From positions 1-45,757 of the forward strand of contig PDSQ01000008.1 in the NCBI GenBank assembly GCA_002747055.1: 45,757 bases of DNA, given 5' to 3'. Origin of the DNA: Gammaproteobacteria bacterium. GTDB taxonomy: Bacteria; Pseudomonadota; Gammaproteobacteria; Pseudomonadales; Oleiphilaceae. A program made the position numbers and the translations under genes. The notes under the pieces are model-generated. The model made no database searches, had not been told where the DNA came from, and saw only the letters and a program-made list of their open reading frames with translations. Positions 9,700-17,994 of this stretch are shown in pieces (the stretch's first letter is position 1; each line of letters opens with the position of its first letter).

Positions 9700-10491
9700 C
9701 TAAAGCCTGCCTCGAAAGGCAAACAGCTTTTGTACCAGCGCCTTGAACAGTTTCGGGTTGGCCGCAACCACTGTTTTTGACGCCGGTTTGATTGGCGCGC
9801 CAGCGATGTCACCGAAAAGAACCCCTGATTCCTGACAAAACAACAGACTTCCGGCAAGTTCATCGGCATTGACGTTTAAGTCGATCAGGCAGTCCAGCTT
9901 GCCTGATGCGACATTGATCAAGTCCAGTGCGGTGCAACCGCTCATTTGGCAGTATAGTGCTTCTGTAAGCAAGTCTTGATATAAATCCATGATGACATGG
10001 TTGGACCGGTTGGCTTTTGCCGTAAACAAATTGGCGGCGACCAGTGCAGATTCAATTTTGCGTACCGAACTGACTCTGACTCGCTTGCCGTTCAAAGTGG
10101 CGCCCCGACCTTTACTTGCGGTAAATTCATCACCCGTCACTGGATTGAATAAAACGCTATGCTCGGCTTTTCCGTGTTGCAAACAAACAACGGAAAGCAG
10201 GGTGTCGGGCAATCCGCGAGAAAACGCCAATGGATTTAGTATGGGGTGAATGACCCAGGCAACGGGATGTGCTGCAAGTTTTGTTTCACCGAGTTCGGCA
10301 AAGTGGTGTTCGTGGTAGGATTTTTTTAGATTCTGGATCAGAATGCGGTGGACTTGTCGTTCGATTTTTTGCATGTTTTGTAGTGTCGATTCGACATTTT
10401 CCGGGCTGAATTCCTGGCGTTCCAATATTTGTTGCAGAAACTCGCCAGTCTGACGAACAGCACGTAATGCAATATTCATAATGGGATGCAT
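9700..10491 (-). CDS. suhB: SuhB-family protein with degenerate inositol-monophosphatase active site
   Basis: The 263-residue product aligns end to end with Pseudomonas-type SuhB. It starts MHPIMNIALRAVRQTGEF and has NPVTGDEFTASKGRGATLNGKRVRVS in the middle, broken here by position: residues ~116-141. It also sits in the suhB place next to divergent trmJ. The catalytic site is eroded. GEE is GET (Glu69 kept), WVIDPLDGTTNF is WVIHPILNPLAF (both metal Asp replaced, by His82 and Leu85), and the upstream VTEVD motif is lost. Only Asp210 (NADELAG) remains of the C-terminal WDxAAG motif. Hydrolysis is therefore unlikely. In E. coli SuhB also acts in rRNA antitermination through NusA/RNA polymerase without needing catalysis. 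That this is its remaining role is inference. Confidence 0.85.
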   Translation of the reverse strand: MHPIMNIALRAVRQTGEFLQQILERQEFSPENVESTLQNMQKIERQVHRILIQNLKKSYHEHHFAELGETKLAAHPVAWVIHPILNPLAFSRGLPDTLLSVVCLQHGKAEHSVLFNPVTGDEFTASKGRGATLNGKRVRVSSVRKIESALVAANLFTAKANRSNHVIMDLYQDLLTEALYCQMSGCTALDLINVASGKLDCLIDLNVNADELAGSLLFCQESGVLFGDIAGAPIKPASKTVVAANPKLFKALVQKLFAFRGRL

Positions 10492-10587
10492 AGTAAAAGA
10501 AACCTGTTAGCTAGGGTAAATTTGGCGTATTCTAGCAAACTGGCCCGGAATTAAGTACAGCCAGATATTATTTAGTGAGCCAGTGGT

Positions 10588-11370
10588 ATGTATGAAAATG
10601 TGCGTGTGGTTTTGATCGAAACATCCTGTTCGGGCAATATTGGCGCGGTGGCAAGAGCCATGAAAAATATGGGTTTGAACAATCTTTGGCTGGTATCGCC
10701 GCGTACTGACTGGAATAATGCCCAGGCTGTTGCCCGTTCGGCTGGCTCTGAGGTTATTTTGCAAAACGCCAGAGTGGTGGATTCCTTGTCCGTTGCCATC
10801 GATGATTGTTCCTTTGTGGCCGGTACCAGTGCCCGCAGCCGACGAATTGACTGGCCTTGTCTGACTCCCCGGGCTTGTGCCGAGAAAATCTATGCGTTTT
10901 CAGCTGGGCCGCAGCCGAATAAAGAACAAATTGCCCTGGTTTTCGGGCGGGAAGATCGCGGGTTGAGCAATGATGAGTTGCAACGCTGTCATGTGCATGT
11001 GTTTATACCGGCAAATCCCGATTATTCCTCACTCAACTTGGCAATGGCAGTGCAAGTGGTGAGTTATGAGCTTCGTATGGCTTATTTTGAAAACAATCCT
11101 GAGGTAGCCTCGATTGGCCAGATTCCCGGCAGAGATCAAAGTGATTGGGATGATGAACCTGCCACCATGAAAGAGATCGAGATGTTTTTGACTCATTTGG
11201 AACAGACAATGACCGAGATTGAATATTATGATCCTGACAACCCCAGACAGTTGATGGCGCGTATACGTCGCTTATATCAACGTTGCAGACTTGGCAAAAT
11301 GGAGGTAAACATTTTGCGCGGTATTTTGACCGCAACGCAAAAGGCAACAAGAAAGACAGTTCAACAATAG
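10588..11370 (+). CDS. trmJ: tRNA (cytidine/uridine-32-2'-O)-methyltransferase TrmJ
   Basis: TrmJ is a SPOUT-class enzyme that uses SAM to 2'-O-methylate nucleotide 32 of several tRNAs. The 260-residue product starts [25 protein letters not shown], broken here: residues 1-24 contain the conserved [13 protein letters not shown] block. SAM-knot motifs are visible as [17 protein letters not shown] (~115-131) and [17 protein letters not shown] (~140-157). A C-terminal helical dimerisation tail follows. It is divergent from suhB (96 bp apart) and stops 7 bp before the annotated cysE start. Confidence 0.95.
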   Translation: MYENVRVVLIETSCSGNIGAVARAMKNMGLNNLWLVSPRTDWNNAQAVARSAGSEVILQNARVVDSLSVAIDDCSFVAGTSARSRRIDWPCLTPRACAEKIYAFSAGPQPNKEQIALVFGREDRGLSNDELQRCHVHVFIPANPDYSSLNLAMAVQVVSYELRMAYFENNPEVASIGQIPGRDQSDWDDEPATMKEIEMFLTHLEQTMTEIEYYDPDNPRQLMARIRRLYQRCRLGKMEVNILRGILTATQKATRKTVQQ

Positions 11371-11377
11371 ATTCAGG

Positions 11378-12160
11378 GTGGAATTAAGGGTGTTTTCTCG
11401 AATTAAAGAAGATATTAGCAGTGTGTTTGATCGAGACCCGGCAGCTCGAAACACATTCGATGTACTGACCAATTATCCCGGTCTGCATGCGGTGCTCTTT
11501 CATCGTGTGGCCCACAAGTTGTGGCTAAGCGGATTTAAATGGCTGGCCAGAACACTGTCTTCATTCAGTCGCTGGCTAACCGGAATAGAAATTCACCCCA
11601 ATGCGCAAATAGGCAGGCGTTTTTTTATCGACCATGGTATGGGTGTGGTGATTGGCGAGACAACCATTATTGGTGATGATGTCACGCTGTATCAGGGTGT
11701 TACCCTGGGTGGAACCAGTTGGAACAAAGGCAAGCGGCATCCAACTCTTGGCCACAATGTGGTTGTCGGTGCCGGGGCGAAAATACTTGGTCCGTTCGAG
11801 GTGGGGGCGCATGCGAAAGTGGGATCGAACGCTGTAGTGACAAAGGCTGTTCCAGCCCATGCGACGGTTGTAGGTATTCCCGGGCGGGTCATCGTAAGCA
11901 CCGAACTCGACCAGGATGAAAGGCGACGGCAAATGGCAGAGAAGATTGGCTTCGATGCTTACGGGTTGAGTGATGACATGCCCGACCCTGTCGCCCGCTC
12001 TATACGCAGTATGCTGGATCATATGCATTTGGTGGACGAACGTATGGAAACCATGTGTAATGCCATTAAAAAGCTTGATAAAAGCTATGCCGATCGACGG
12101 GTTCCGCCCATTGATGAGGCGGACTTTGACGCTGTACAAGAGATGATTTGTGAAAAATGA
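11378..12160 (+). CDS. cysE: Serine O-acetyltransferase CysE
   Basis: CysE acetylates serine with acetyl-CoA to O-acetylserine, the cysteine precursor. The product carries an N-terminal helical domain ([20 protein letters not shown]) followed by left-handed hexapeptide repeats: [39 protein letters not shown] and [20 protein letters not shown]. These carry the usual catalytic His residues. Either GTG 11378 (260 residues) or GTG 11390 may be the start. The latter ([17 protein letters not shown]) matches the usual family start better; both have weak ribosome sites. The C-terminal ~70 residues extend past the hexapeptide domain. Its position just upstream of iscR-iscS, whose sulfur donor is cysteine, is common in related genomes. 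Confidence 0.95.
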   Translation: MELRVFSRIKEDISSVFDRDPAARNTFDVLTNYPGLHAVLFHRVAHKLWLSGFKWLARTLSSFSRWLTGIEIHPNAQIGRRFFIDHGMGVVIGETTIIGDDVTLYQGVTLGGTSWNKGKRHPTLGHNVVVGAGAKILGPFEVGAHAKVGSNAVVTKAVPAHATVVGIPGRVIVSTELDQDERRRQMAEKIGFDAYGLSDDMPDPVARSIRSMLDHMHLVDERMETMCNAIKKLDKSYADRRVPPIDEADFDAVQEMICEK

Positions 12161-12238
12161 ACTAGCCGTCCTGCTGGCTTATTCAACTCAATAGACAGTG
12201 TAACTTTAATGGTAATAATAATTATTATCATTTTCATA

Positions 12239-12263
12239 ATTGTTGACTGGTTTAGTGGGTTAT
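12239..12263 (+). promoter_or_regulatory. Type-1 IscR binding site
   Basis: The 25 bases match about 21 positions of the type-1 IscR consensus (ATASYYGACTRWWWYAGTCRRSTAT), including the core GACT-5-AGT. The site overlaps the -35 element and spacer of the iscR promoter. [2Fe-2S]-IscR would be expected to repress there. Confidence 0.75.
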
Positions 12264-12271
12264 AACATAAT
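12243..12271 (+). promoter_or_regulatory. Sigma70-type promoter of iscR-iscS
   Basis: TTGACT (12243-12248) is followed by 17 bp and CATAAT (12266-12271). It lies about 75 bp upstream of the iscR start and is overlapped by the IscR box. The leader between promoter and ATG contains no further obvious element. Confidence 0.7.
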
Positions 12272-12344
12272 TTCCTTTAGGTGGCAGAGAAGCTTCCTGA
12301 TTTTTAACAGACAATCATTTTGAGGCAGGTGTGAGCGAAACGAT

Positions 12345-12869
12345 ATGAAGCTAACTACAAAAGGGCGTTATGCTGTTACTGCGATGTTGGATTTATGTCT
12401 GCATGGTCAAGATGGTCCAGTCAGTCTTTCCGATATATCTCAACGTCAGGGAATTTCCCTGTCTTATCTGGAACAGCTTTTTGCCAAGCTCAGGAAACGG
12501 GCATTGGTGAAGAGTGTGCGAGGTCCTGGAGGAGGGTATCGGCTCGGGCGAAGTGAGGCTGATATCTTTATTGCCCAGGTTGTGGATGCGGTAAACGAAT
12601 CGATTGATTCCACTCGTTGTCTGCAAAAAGGCAATTGCCAGGATGGAGAAACTTGCCTGACGCACTATCTTTGGACTGATTTGAGTAGGCAAATCCATCA
12701 ATTTTTGAGTTCAATCAGTTTATACGATTTAATGAAAAACCGGGATGTTCAGGTTATTGCCGAGCGGCAGAATAGTAAATTGAAGCACAGTAAAGTGAAG
12801 TATGTCAGGTCACACGCAATACTTGAGTGGCAAGATCTTTCCCTGCTGATCGATGCGGAAGTCAGTTAA
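12345..12869 (+). CDS. iscR: Fe-S cluster-sensing transcription regulator IscR
   Basis: IscR is an Rrf2-family winged-helix regulator that senses cluster supply and represses its own operon when loaded. The 174-residue product opens [16 protein letters not shown] and carries the DNA-recognition region [15 protein letters not shown] with [11 protein letters not shown]. The [2Fe-2S] ligands Cys92, Cys98, Cys104 and His107 ([16 protein letters not shown]) are all present. The C-terminal ~35 residues are diverged and a little longer than in E. coli. Its stop TAA overlaps the iscS ATG (TAATG), implying translational coupling. A matching operator lies upstream. Confidence 0.97.
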   Translation: MKLTTKGRYAVTAMLDLCLHGQDGPVSLSDISQRQGISLSYLEQLFAKLRKRALVKSVRGPGGGYRLGRSEADIFIAQVVDAVNESIDSTRCLQKGNCQDGETCLTHYLWTDLSRQIHQFLSSISLYDLMKNRDVQVIAERQNSKLKHSKVKYVRSHAILEWQDLSLLIDAEVS

Positions 12870-14017
12870 TGAGTTCTTCTCCGATTTATCTGGATTATGC
12901 TGCGACAACTCCGGTCGATCCTGTAGTAGTCGCGAAAATGATTGAATGTCTTGGGCCGGATGGCTATTTTGGCAATCCGGCCTCTCGTTCCCATGTTTAC
13001 GGTTGGCAGGCGGAGCAGTTGGTTGAGCAGGCTCGCAAGCAAACGGCCGATATGATCGGTTGTGATGTGAGAGAGGTGGTCTGGACTTCCGGTGCAACCG
13101 AGTCGGACAATCTGGCAATCAAGGGTGTTATCGATGCAAGTGGTTTGGACGACAAACATATTATTACCTCTGCAATCGAGCACAAAGCGGTATTGGATAC
13201 CTGTGCGTTTCTGGAGTCGGAAGGCTGCAAGGTGACCTACTTGAAGCCGTCAGCACGTGGCGTGATCAGCGTCGAGCAGCTGAAAAGTGCGTTGACGGAG
13301 CAGACCTGTCTGGTGTCATTGATGCATGTAAACAATGAAACTGGTGCGATAAACGACATCGAGGCATTTGGCAATGTTTTGAAAGAGCATCCCGCTTTTT
13401 TTCATGTCGACGCGGCTCAGTCAATCGGTAAGTTACCGGTGAATATGGCCGAGCTGAATGTGGATTTGATGTCAATGAGTGCACACAAGATCTACGGCCC
13501 AAAAGGAATCGGTATGCTGTATGTCAGTCGTTCATCAGGTGTCAAAGTCGCGCCGCAGATTCATGGGGGGGGACACGAAAGAGGAATGCGTTCTGGTACC
13601 CTGGCAACACATCAAATTGTGGGTCTGGGGCAGGCATTGAGTATAGCCAACGAACGGCTTGATCAGGATACGCAGCATATTTTGACTCTCAAGTCATTGT
13701 TTTTGGAAAAAATACTCGCTGTCAACGGGGTCCAGCTGAATGGAGATCCCGAGTGCCAATTACCCGGTATTGTGAATGTATCATTTTCTGGTGTTGAGGC
13801 TGAAACCCTGTTGCTTGGGTTGAACGGGTTAGCTGTTTCATCGGGTTCCGCTTGCACTTCAACCAGTGTCGAACCGTCCTACGTGCTCAAGGCGATGGGG
13901 GTGCCAGATTCATTGGCTTACACCAGTCTCCGCTTTTCCTTTGGCAGATTTACTACCGTCGAACAGGTGAAGGACGCTGCCAACAAGGTTGTCGAATGTT
14001 ATACCCGTCTACGCTGA
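12869..14017 (+). CDS. iscS: Cysteine desulfurase IscS lacking the C-terminal IscU-docking tail
   Basis: IscS is a PLP enzyme that removes sulfur from cysteine as a persulfide for Fe-S clusters, tRNA thiolation and cofactors. The start is ATG 12869, overlapping the iscR stop (SSSPIYLDYAATTPVDP). PLP Lys207 (SAHKIYGPKG) and the persulfide Cys329 (SSGSACTSTSVEPSYVL) are intact. The 382-residue product ends at VVECYTRLR. Standard IscS (~404 residues) continues for about 20 more (DLSPLWEMYKQG ... EWAHH), and this tail is known to contact IscU. No iscU, iscA, hscB, hscA, fdx or iscX follows. Sulfur delivery to tRNA/thiamine pathways, or to another assembly system outside the window, is the likely remaining job (inference). 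Confidence 0.93.
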   Translation: MSSSPIYLDYAATTPVDPVVVAKMIECLGPDGYFGNPASRSHVYGWQAEQLVEQARKQTADMIGCDVREVVWTSGATESDNLAIKGVIDASGLDDKHIITSAIEHKAVLDTCAFLESEGCKVTYLKPSARGVISVEQLKSALTEQTCLVSLMHVNNETGAINDIEAFGNVLKEHPAFFHVDAAQSIGKLPVNMAELNVDLMSMSAHKIYGPKGIGMLYVSRSSGVKVAPQIHGGGHERGMRSGTLATHQIVGLGQALSIANERLDQDTQHILTLKSLFLEKILAVNGVQLNGDPECQLPGIVNVSFSGVEAETLLLGLNGLAVSSGSACTSTSVEPSYVLKAMGVPDSLAYTSLRFSFGRFTTVEQVKDAANKVVECYTRLR

Positions 14018-14091
14018 TTTGGTGTCGAATACGCTTATTCGTAGCAAAAATATTGTGAGAATAGGCAGTGTCATTTGCGACGAAAGCAGCG

Positions 14092-14097
14092 TATAAT
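14092..14097 (+). promoter_or_regulatory. -10 element of a probable ndk promoter
   Basis: A perfect TATAAT lies 96 bp before the ndk start. The matching -35 is poor (TGTCAT at 17 bp), so an activator or an extended element may be needed. It gives ndk a promoter separate from iscRS and a leader of about 90 nt. Confidence 0.5.
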
Positions 14098-14113
14098 CGC
14101 CGCACTCAGTTTT

Positions 14114-14180
14114 GTACCTCTGTTTCTTTTGGTACTCCCTTGTCTTCTGGTACTCATTTACTCGGTACCCCCTCATTTTG
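14114..14180 (+). repeat. GTAC-headed pyrimidine-rich tandem repeat in the ndk leader
   Basis: Four consecutive imperfect units begin with GTAC at 14114, 14132, 14150 and 14165, with lengths of 18, 18, 15 and about 16. Each continues with a T/C-rich run ending in TTTTG, TTCTG, ACTCG or TTTTG. The array ends directly before the ndk ribosome site (GGAGAATG). Confidence 0.7.
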
Positions 14181-14192
14181 GAGAATGAACGA

Positions 14193-14621
14193 ATGGCTAT
14201 AGAGCGCACTTTGTCGATTGTCAAACCGGATGCGGTTGGAAAAAATGTGATCGGTAAAATTTATTCACGTTTTGAAGAAGCCGGTCTCACTATCGTCGCG
14301 GCGAAAATGGTTCATCTGACTCAAGAACAGGCCGAAGGTTTTTATGCTGAGCACAAAGGGCGTCCATTTTTTGCCGATCTGGTTGCATTTATGACTTCAG
14401 GGCCGGTAATGCTCCAGGTGCTGGAAGGAGACAACGCAATTACCACGAATCGCGATTTAATGGGGGCCACCAATCCCAAGGAAGCGGCGGCGGGAACCAT
14501 TCGCGCTGATTTTGCCGACACAATCGACGCCAATGCGGTACATGGCTCGGATTCTGCCACCTCCGCCGAGCGCGAGGTGGCTTACTTTTTCTCCGATGAC
14601 GAGATTTGTCCTCGGGGTTGA
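14193..14621 (+). CDS. ndk: Nucleoside diphosphate kinase
   Basis: Ndk moves the gamma-phosphate from ATP to other (d)NDPs through a phospho-histidine and keeps NTP pools balanced. ATG 14193 with GGAG upstream gives [15 protein letters not shown], the standard start. The frame is open further upstream but through the leader repeat. The 142-residue product is the usual length, with Lys11 and the active-site His117 in NAVHGSDS. In related genomes ndk follows the isc operon and precedes rlmN. Here it follows iscS directly. Confidence 0.97.
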   Translation: MAIERTLSIVKPDAVGKNVIGKIYSRFEEAGLTIVAAKMVHLTQEQAEGFYAEHKGRPFFADLVAFMTSGPVMLQVLEGDNAITTNRDLMGATNPKEAAAGTIRADFADTIDANAVHGSDSATSAEREVAYFFSDDEICPRG

Positions 14622-14703
14622 TTCCATTTTGGCGTCCGAATTTGATCTGATATGGAGGCTCGATCATTCCCGTATTCAGAGATTCGTGACGTGAGTGGTT
14701 TAC

Positions 14704-14740
14704 AAAAGTCAGGTTAGCTTTTGGGGCTATCCTGGCTTTT
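14704..14740 (+). terminator. Intrinsic terminator after ndk
   Basis: AAAAGTCAGGTTAGC pairs with GCTATCCTGGCTTTT (one T-T mismatch and one G.U) around a TTTTGG loop. TTTATTT follows. It isolates ndk from rlmN. Confidence 0.75.
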
Positions 14741-14793
14741 GTTTATTTAGGGCAGGACAGAATTTGGCCGTTTTTGTATGATGTTTTGGTGAA

Positions 14794-15906
14794 ATGACGA
14801 TGGCAGAAAACGCGAAACAAAACTTACTGGGACTTTCTCGATCAAAGATGGAGCAATTTTTTGAATCCCTCGGAGAAAAGAAGTTCCGGGCCAATCAGGT
14901 CGTGCAATGGATTCATCAGTTTGGCGTCTCTGACTTTGCCCAGATGACCAATATCAGTAAGTCATTGCGAGCCAGACTGACCGAAGTCGCCGAAATTCGC
15001 GAGCCTGAGGTCATTTACCATGATATTTCCTCTGATGGCACCAGTAAGTGGGTGATGCGCCTGGACGGAGGAAACAGTATCGAAACTGTTTTGATACCTG
15101 AAGCCGGTCGCGCCACTTTGTGTGTATCTTCACAAATCGGCTGTACGCTTGACTGCAGTTTCTGTTCGACCGGCAAGCAAGGGTTCAATAGAAACTTGTC
15201 AGCCCATGAAATTATCGGTCAGGTATGGGTCGCGTTGCGCTCGTTCGGTAACTGGGATCGAACCAAAGAGAAGCCGATCACCAATATTGTTATGATGGGG
15301 ATGGGGGAGCCTCTGATGAACTTCAACAATGTTGTCGATGCCATGAATATTATGATGGACGATTTTGCCTACTGTATATCCAAACGGCGGCTGACCTTAA
15401 GTACGGCCGGTGTCGTGCCGGCAATAGACAAGCTTGGCGATGTAACCGACGTTTCGCTGGCAATATCCCTGCATGCACCGACAGATGACCTGCGTAATAC
15501 GCTGGTGCCGATAAATAAAAAGTGGCCGATCTCGGAATTGTTGGCGGCTTGTCGTCGTTACCTCGACAAGTTGCCTGATCGAAGGAAGATTACGGTCGAG
15601 TATACGCTTATCGCGCGTGTAAATGATCAGCCGGAGCACGCGCGAAAACTGGCGAAGATACTGGATGGTTTGCCATGCAAGGTTAACTTGATCCCATTCA
15701 ATCCGTTTCCCGGCAGTGGTTACGCAAAGCCGAATAGCAATCAAGTCGAGTCGTTTAAAAATATTTTAGCCAATAGTGGCTTGGTGACTACGGTGCGTTC
15801 TACGCGTGGGGATGATATCGACGCAGCGTGTGGCCAGTTGGTTGGCAGGGTTCAGGATCGAACCAGAAGAACTGGAAAGGCCATTCCCGTTGCCCAAGTG
15901 ATTTGA
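14794..15906 (+). CDS. rlmN: 23S rRNA (adenine-2503-C2)/tRNA (adenine-37-C2) methyltransferase RlmN
   Basis: RlmN is a radical-SAM enzyme making m2A2503 in 23S rRNA and m2A37 in some tRNAs. The 370-residue product carries the [4Fe-4S] motif Cys117-x3-Cys121-x2-Cys124 (CTLDCSFC). The methyl-carrying Cys346 lies in [12 protein letters not shown]. Other family blocks are [26 protein letters not shown] and [14 protein letters not shown] second in-frame ATG at 14800 is better spaced from GGTGA and may be the true start. Its order before pilF, rodZ and ispG is typical of gammaproteobacteria. Confidence 0.97.
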   Translation: MTMAENAKQNLLGLSRSKMEQFFESLGEKKFRANQVVQWIHQFGVSDFAQMTNISKSLRARLTEVAEIREPEVIYHDISSDGTSKWVMRLDGGNSIETVLIPEAGRATLCVSSQIGCTLDCSFCSTGKQGFNRNLSAHEIIGQVWVALRSFGNWDRTKEKPITNIVMMGMGEPLMNFNNVVDAMNIMMDDFAYCISKRRLTLSTAGVVPAIDKLGDVTDVSLAISLHAPTDDLRNTLVPINKKWPISELLAACRRYLDKLPDRRKITVEYTLIARVNDQPEHARKLAKILDGLPCKVNLIPFNPFPGSGYAKPNSNQVESFKNILANSGLVTTVRSTRGDDIDAACGQLVGRVQDRTRRTGKAIPVAQVI

Positions 15907-16019
15907 TTATGGGTGTTAACCTTTCCCCAAGCTGTTTGGTGTCGCGATATGTGGCAATAATGGCCCCTTCGGAGTATGCTTTCTTTGAATATAGAAAAGA
16001 CCAACACGAAAGGAATAAT

Positions 16020-16826
16020 ATGCATCGGATGAATAAAGTTAAGGTACTGATTATTCGGGCGTTATCTCTGTTGCCTGTTATTGTTTTTGCAGGGTGCGTG
16101 ACTACGACCGACGCGCCCTATGGCAAAAAAGAGGATAGTGCCAAGGCGTTAACTGCCTACATTCAATTGGGTCTGGCGTACATCGAGCGGGATAACATGG
16201 AACGTGCCAGAAAGCACCTGAAGCGGGCATTGGAGATCGATCCGAAAAGTGCCGGGGCGCATGCTGCGTTGGGTTTGGTGTATCAAAATGAAGGCGAAGA
16301 CGACCTGGCAGAACAGGAGTTTTTAAACAGTTTGCGCTATGATCCGTCTTTTACTCGGGGAAGAACTTATTACGCTGCATTTCTCTATTCGAAAGGACGC
16401 TATCAGGAAGCCTATGATTCTTTTCAAGCCGCCTCGTTGGATACCGGTTTTGCATCGCGTTCGCAAATATTTACCAATATGGCATTGTGCGCGCGCAAGT
16501 TGAACAAGAGAGAGCTGATGCTAAAAGCCTACGAGAAGTCACTCGTGCTGAATAGCATGCAGCCGAATATATTGCTTACTCTGGTGAAAGAATCGATACA
16601 GGATGGCCAATTCGGTAAAGCCCAAGGTTATTACAACCGGTTTATAAAGCTAGTTGGAAAATCAGCGGGTGTGACACATTCTCCCCGCAGTTTGTATTTG
16701 GGGATTCAGTTGGCCGACCATTATCAAAATCTGCAACTCAAGTCTGGTTACTCCGATTTGTTGAGAGTATTGTATCCTGATTCGCAAGAGTACAAACAAT
16801 ACAGGAAGTCTACCAGTAATGACTGA
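16020..16826 (+). CDS. pilF: Type IV pilus pilotin lipoprotein PilF/PilW
   Basis: PilF is an outer-membrane lipoprotein needed for the secretin PilQ to reach and assemble in the outer membrane. ATG 16020 with AAGGA upstream gives a 268-residue product. It has a basic/hydrophobic signal and a lipobox VFAGC with Cys26. The frame is open for 64 codons further upstream but only overlapping rlmN. After the lipobox come about five TPR units, for example AYIQLGLAYIERDNMERA, AHAALGLVYQNEGEDDLA and YYAAFLYSKGRYQEAYDSF. It overlaps the rodZ start by 8 bp. Confidence 0.93.
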   Translation: MHRMNKVKVLIIRALSLLPVIVFAGCVTTTDAPYGKKEDSAKALTAYIQLGLAYIERDNMERARKHLKRALEIDPKSAGAHAALGLVYQNEGEDDLAEQEFLNSLRYDPSFTRGRTYYAAFLYSKGRYQEAYDSFQAASLDTGFASRSQIFTNMALCARKLNKRELMLKAYEKSLVLNSMQPNILLTLVKESIQDGQFGKAQGYYNRFIKLVGKSAGVTHSPRSLYLGIQLADHYQNLQLKSGYSDLLRVLYPDSQEYKQYRKSTSND

Positions 16827-17949
16827 TGATATGTCCAGAACGGCGGGTAGTATGGTCGATATCGGTTCAACGCTCCGTAAAGCCCGCGAGGCGAGAGGTT
16901 TTTCGATCAAGGAGGTGGCCGACCAGTTGCATCTCAGACCCTCGATCGTACAATCGTTGGAGGTTAATGACTTTTCAGAAATCAGCGAAGACATTTTCCT
17001 CAAGGGCTATGTGAAATCTTATCTGATATTGGTTGGACTTCCCGAGAAGCCAGTCCTGACCCAATTGGATCGTATGCTGCTCGAACGGCATGCGGCCAGC
17101 CAGCAACAAATCGAAAAGGTACCCGAAAAGCGTCGTGGTACAAGCTGGCTCTTGCCTACAATGATCGCAATACTGCTTGGTGTTTCGGCTGCTGGATATA
17201 TGCTGTTTGTGACGGTGCCGGGACTATTCTCCGCTGAACCGATCAAGGTGGTTGACGAGGCGGATCAGGATGATGTCGTCCCGGAAAAAACCAAGCAGGG
17301 ATTGCCGGGTCAGTTTGCATCAGGGCCTTTGCCTTCGTCGGCTTCGGAGACAGCGAATGCCAGTCTATCCAGGCTGGATCGAGTTGGTCTGGACGGTGCA
17401 GGTAAAGATAAAACCGTCGATGGCGACGTCGCCGACCCAAGCGATGTCGCTGCTGCGAAAGCGTTGCTTCGAGAATCAGACGATATTAATCCAGTCGATT
17501 TGAAAACTGTGGTCAGACCATCCGATACTGATGTTGAAATGCCACCCCCTGCCAGTTTGCAGATAAGTAAGCCGAGCGATGAAATATCGAGTACAAATCC
17601 GGTTTCAGTCGTTGCAGATATCAGTGAAGAAGAACTGAATTTAGCATCGAACGAAGCACCAGGTTCGACGATGACGGCAATCGAGTCGACGTTAAAGCAG
17701 CCAATAGATACGGTTTATGGCGAGTTTGACGGCGATTGCTGGGTTCAGTTGAAGAATGGAACGGGTAAAACAGTTATCGCCGGTTTAAAAAGAAATGGTG
17801 ATGTGATGAAGTATACCGGCCCCGGGCCCTTGACTATTGTTGTCGGTGACGCAACCGTAACCCGGTTGAAGTTTAATGGCGAGTGGGTGAATTTTGACGA
17901 CCATCGGGTTTGGAAAAAAAGAGCTGAGCTTACCCTCGGAAATATGTGA
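16819..17949 (+). CDS. rodZ: Cell-shape protein RodZ
   Basis: RodZ links MreB to the elongation machinery and supports rod shape. The 376-residue product has a cytoplasmic Cro/CI-like helix-turn-helix (~15-85, IGSTLRKAREARGFSIKEVA) and one membrane helix (~110-132). A long Asp/Ser/Pro-rich low-complexity periplasmic linker (~140-300) follows, and the C-terminal DUF4115 domain has DCWVQLKNGTGKTVIAG and GPGPLTIVVGDA. The first ATG (16819) overlaps pilF; ATG 16831 or 16852 are possible alternatives. It is followed 45 bp later by ispG. Confidence 0.92.
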   Translation: MTDDMSRTAGSMVDIGSTLRKAREARGFSIKEVADQLHLRPSIVQSLEVNDFSEISEDIFLKGYVKSYLILVGLPEKPVLTQLDRMLLERHAASQQQIEKVPEKRRGTSWLLPTMIAILLGVSAAGYMLFVTVPGLFSAEPIKVVDEADQDDVVPEKTKQGLPGQFASGPLPSSASETANASLSRLDRVGLDGAGKDKTVDGDVADPSDVAAAKALLRESDDINPVDLKTVVRPSDTDVEMPPPASLQISKPSDEISSTNPVSVVADISEEELNLASNEAPGSTMTAIESTLKQPIDTVYGEFDGDCWVQLKNGTGKTVIAGLKRNGDVMKYTGPGPLTIVVGDATVTRLKFNGEWVNFDDHRVWKKRAELTLGNM

Positions 17950-17994
17950 CTGTTAATCTGTGATTGTATAAATAGCCAGCGAGTAGTGTGATAG

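Noticed and set aside
14112..14192. Upstream extension of the ndk frame (27 extra codons)
   Set aside because: The extension translates the leader repeat into a Phe/Tyr/Ser-rich stretch. The ATG at 14193 has GGAG upstream and matches the family start.
15828..16019. Upstream extension of the pilF frame
   Set aside because: It overlaps rlmN coding sequence. ATG 16020 has an AAGGA site and starts a proper lipoprotein signal.
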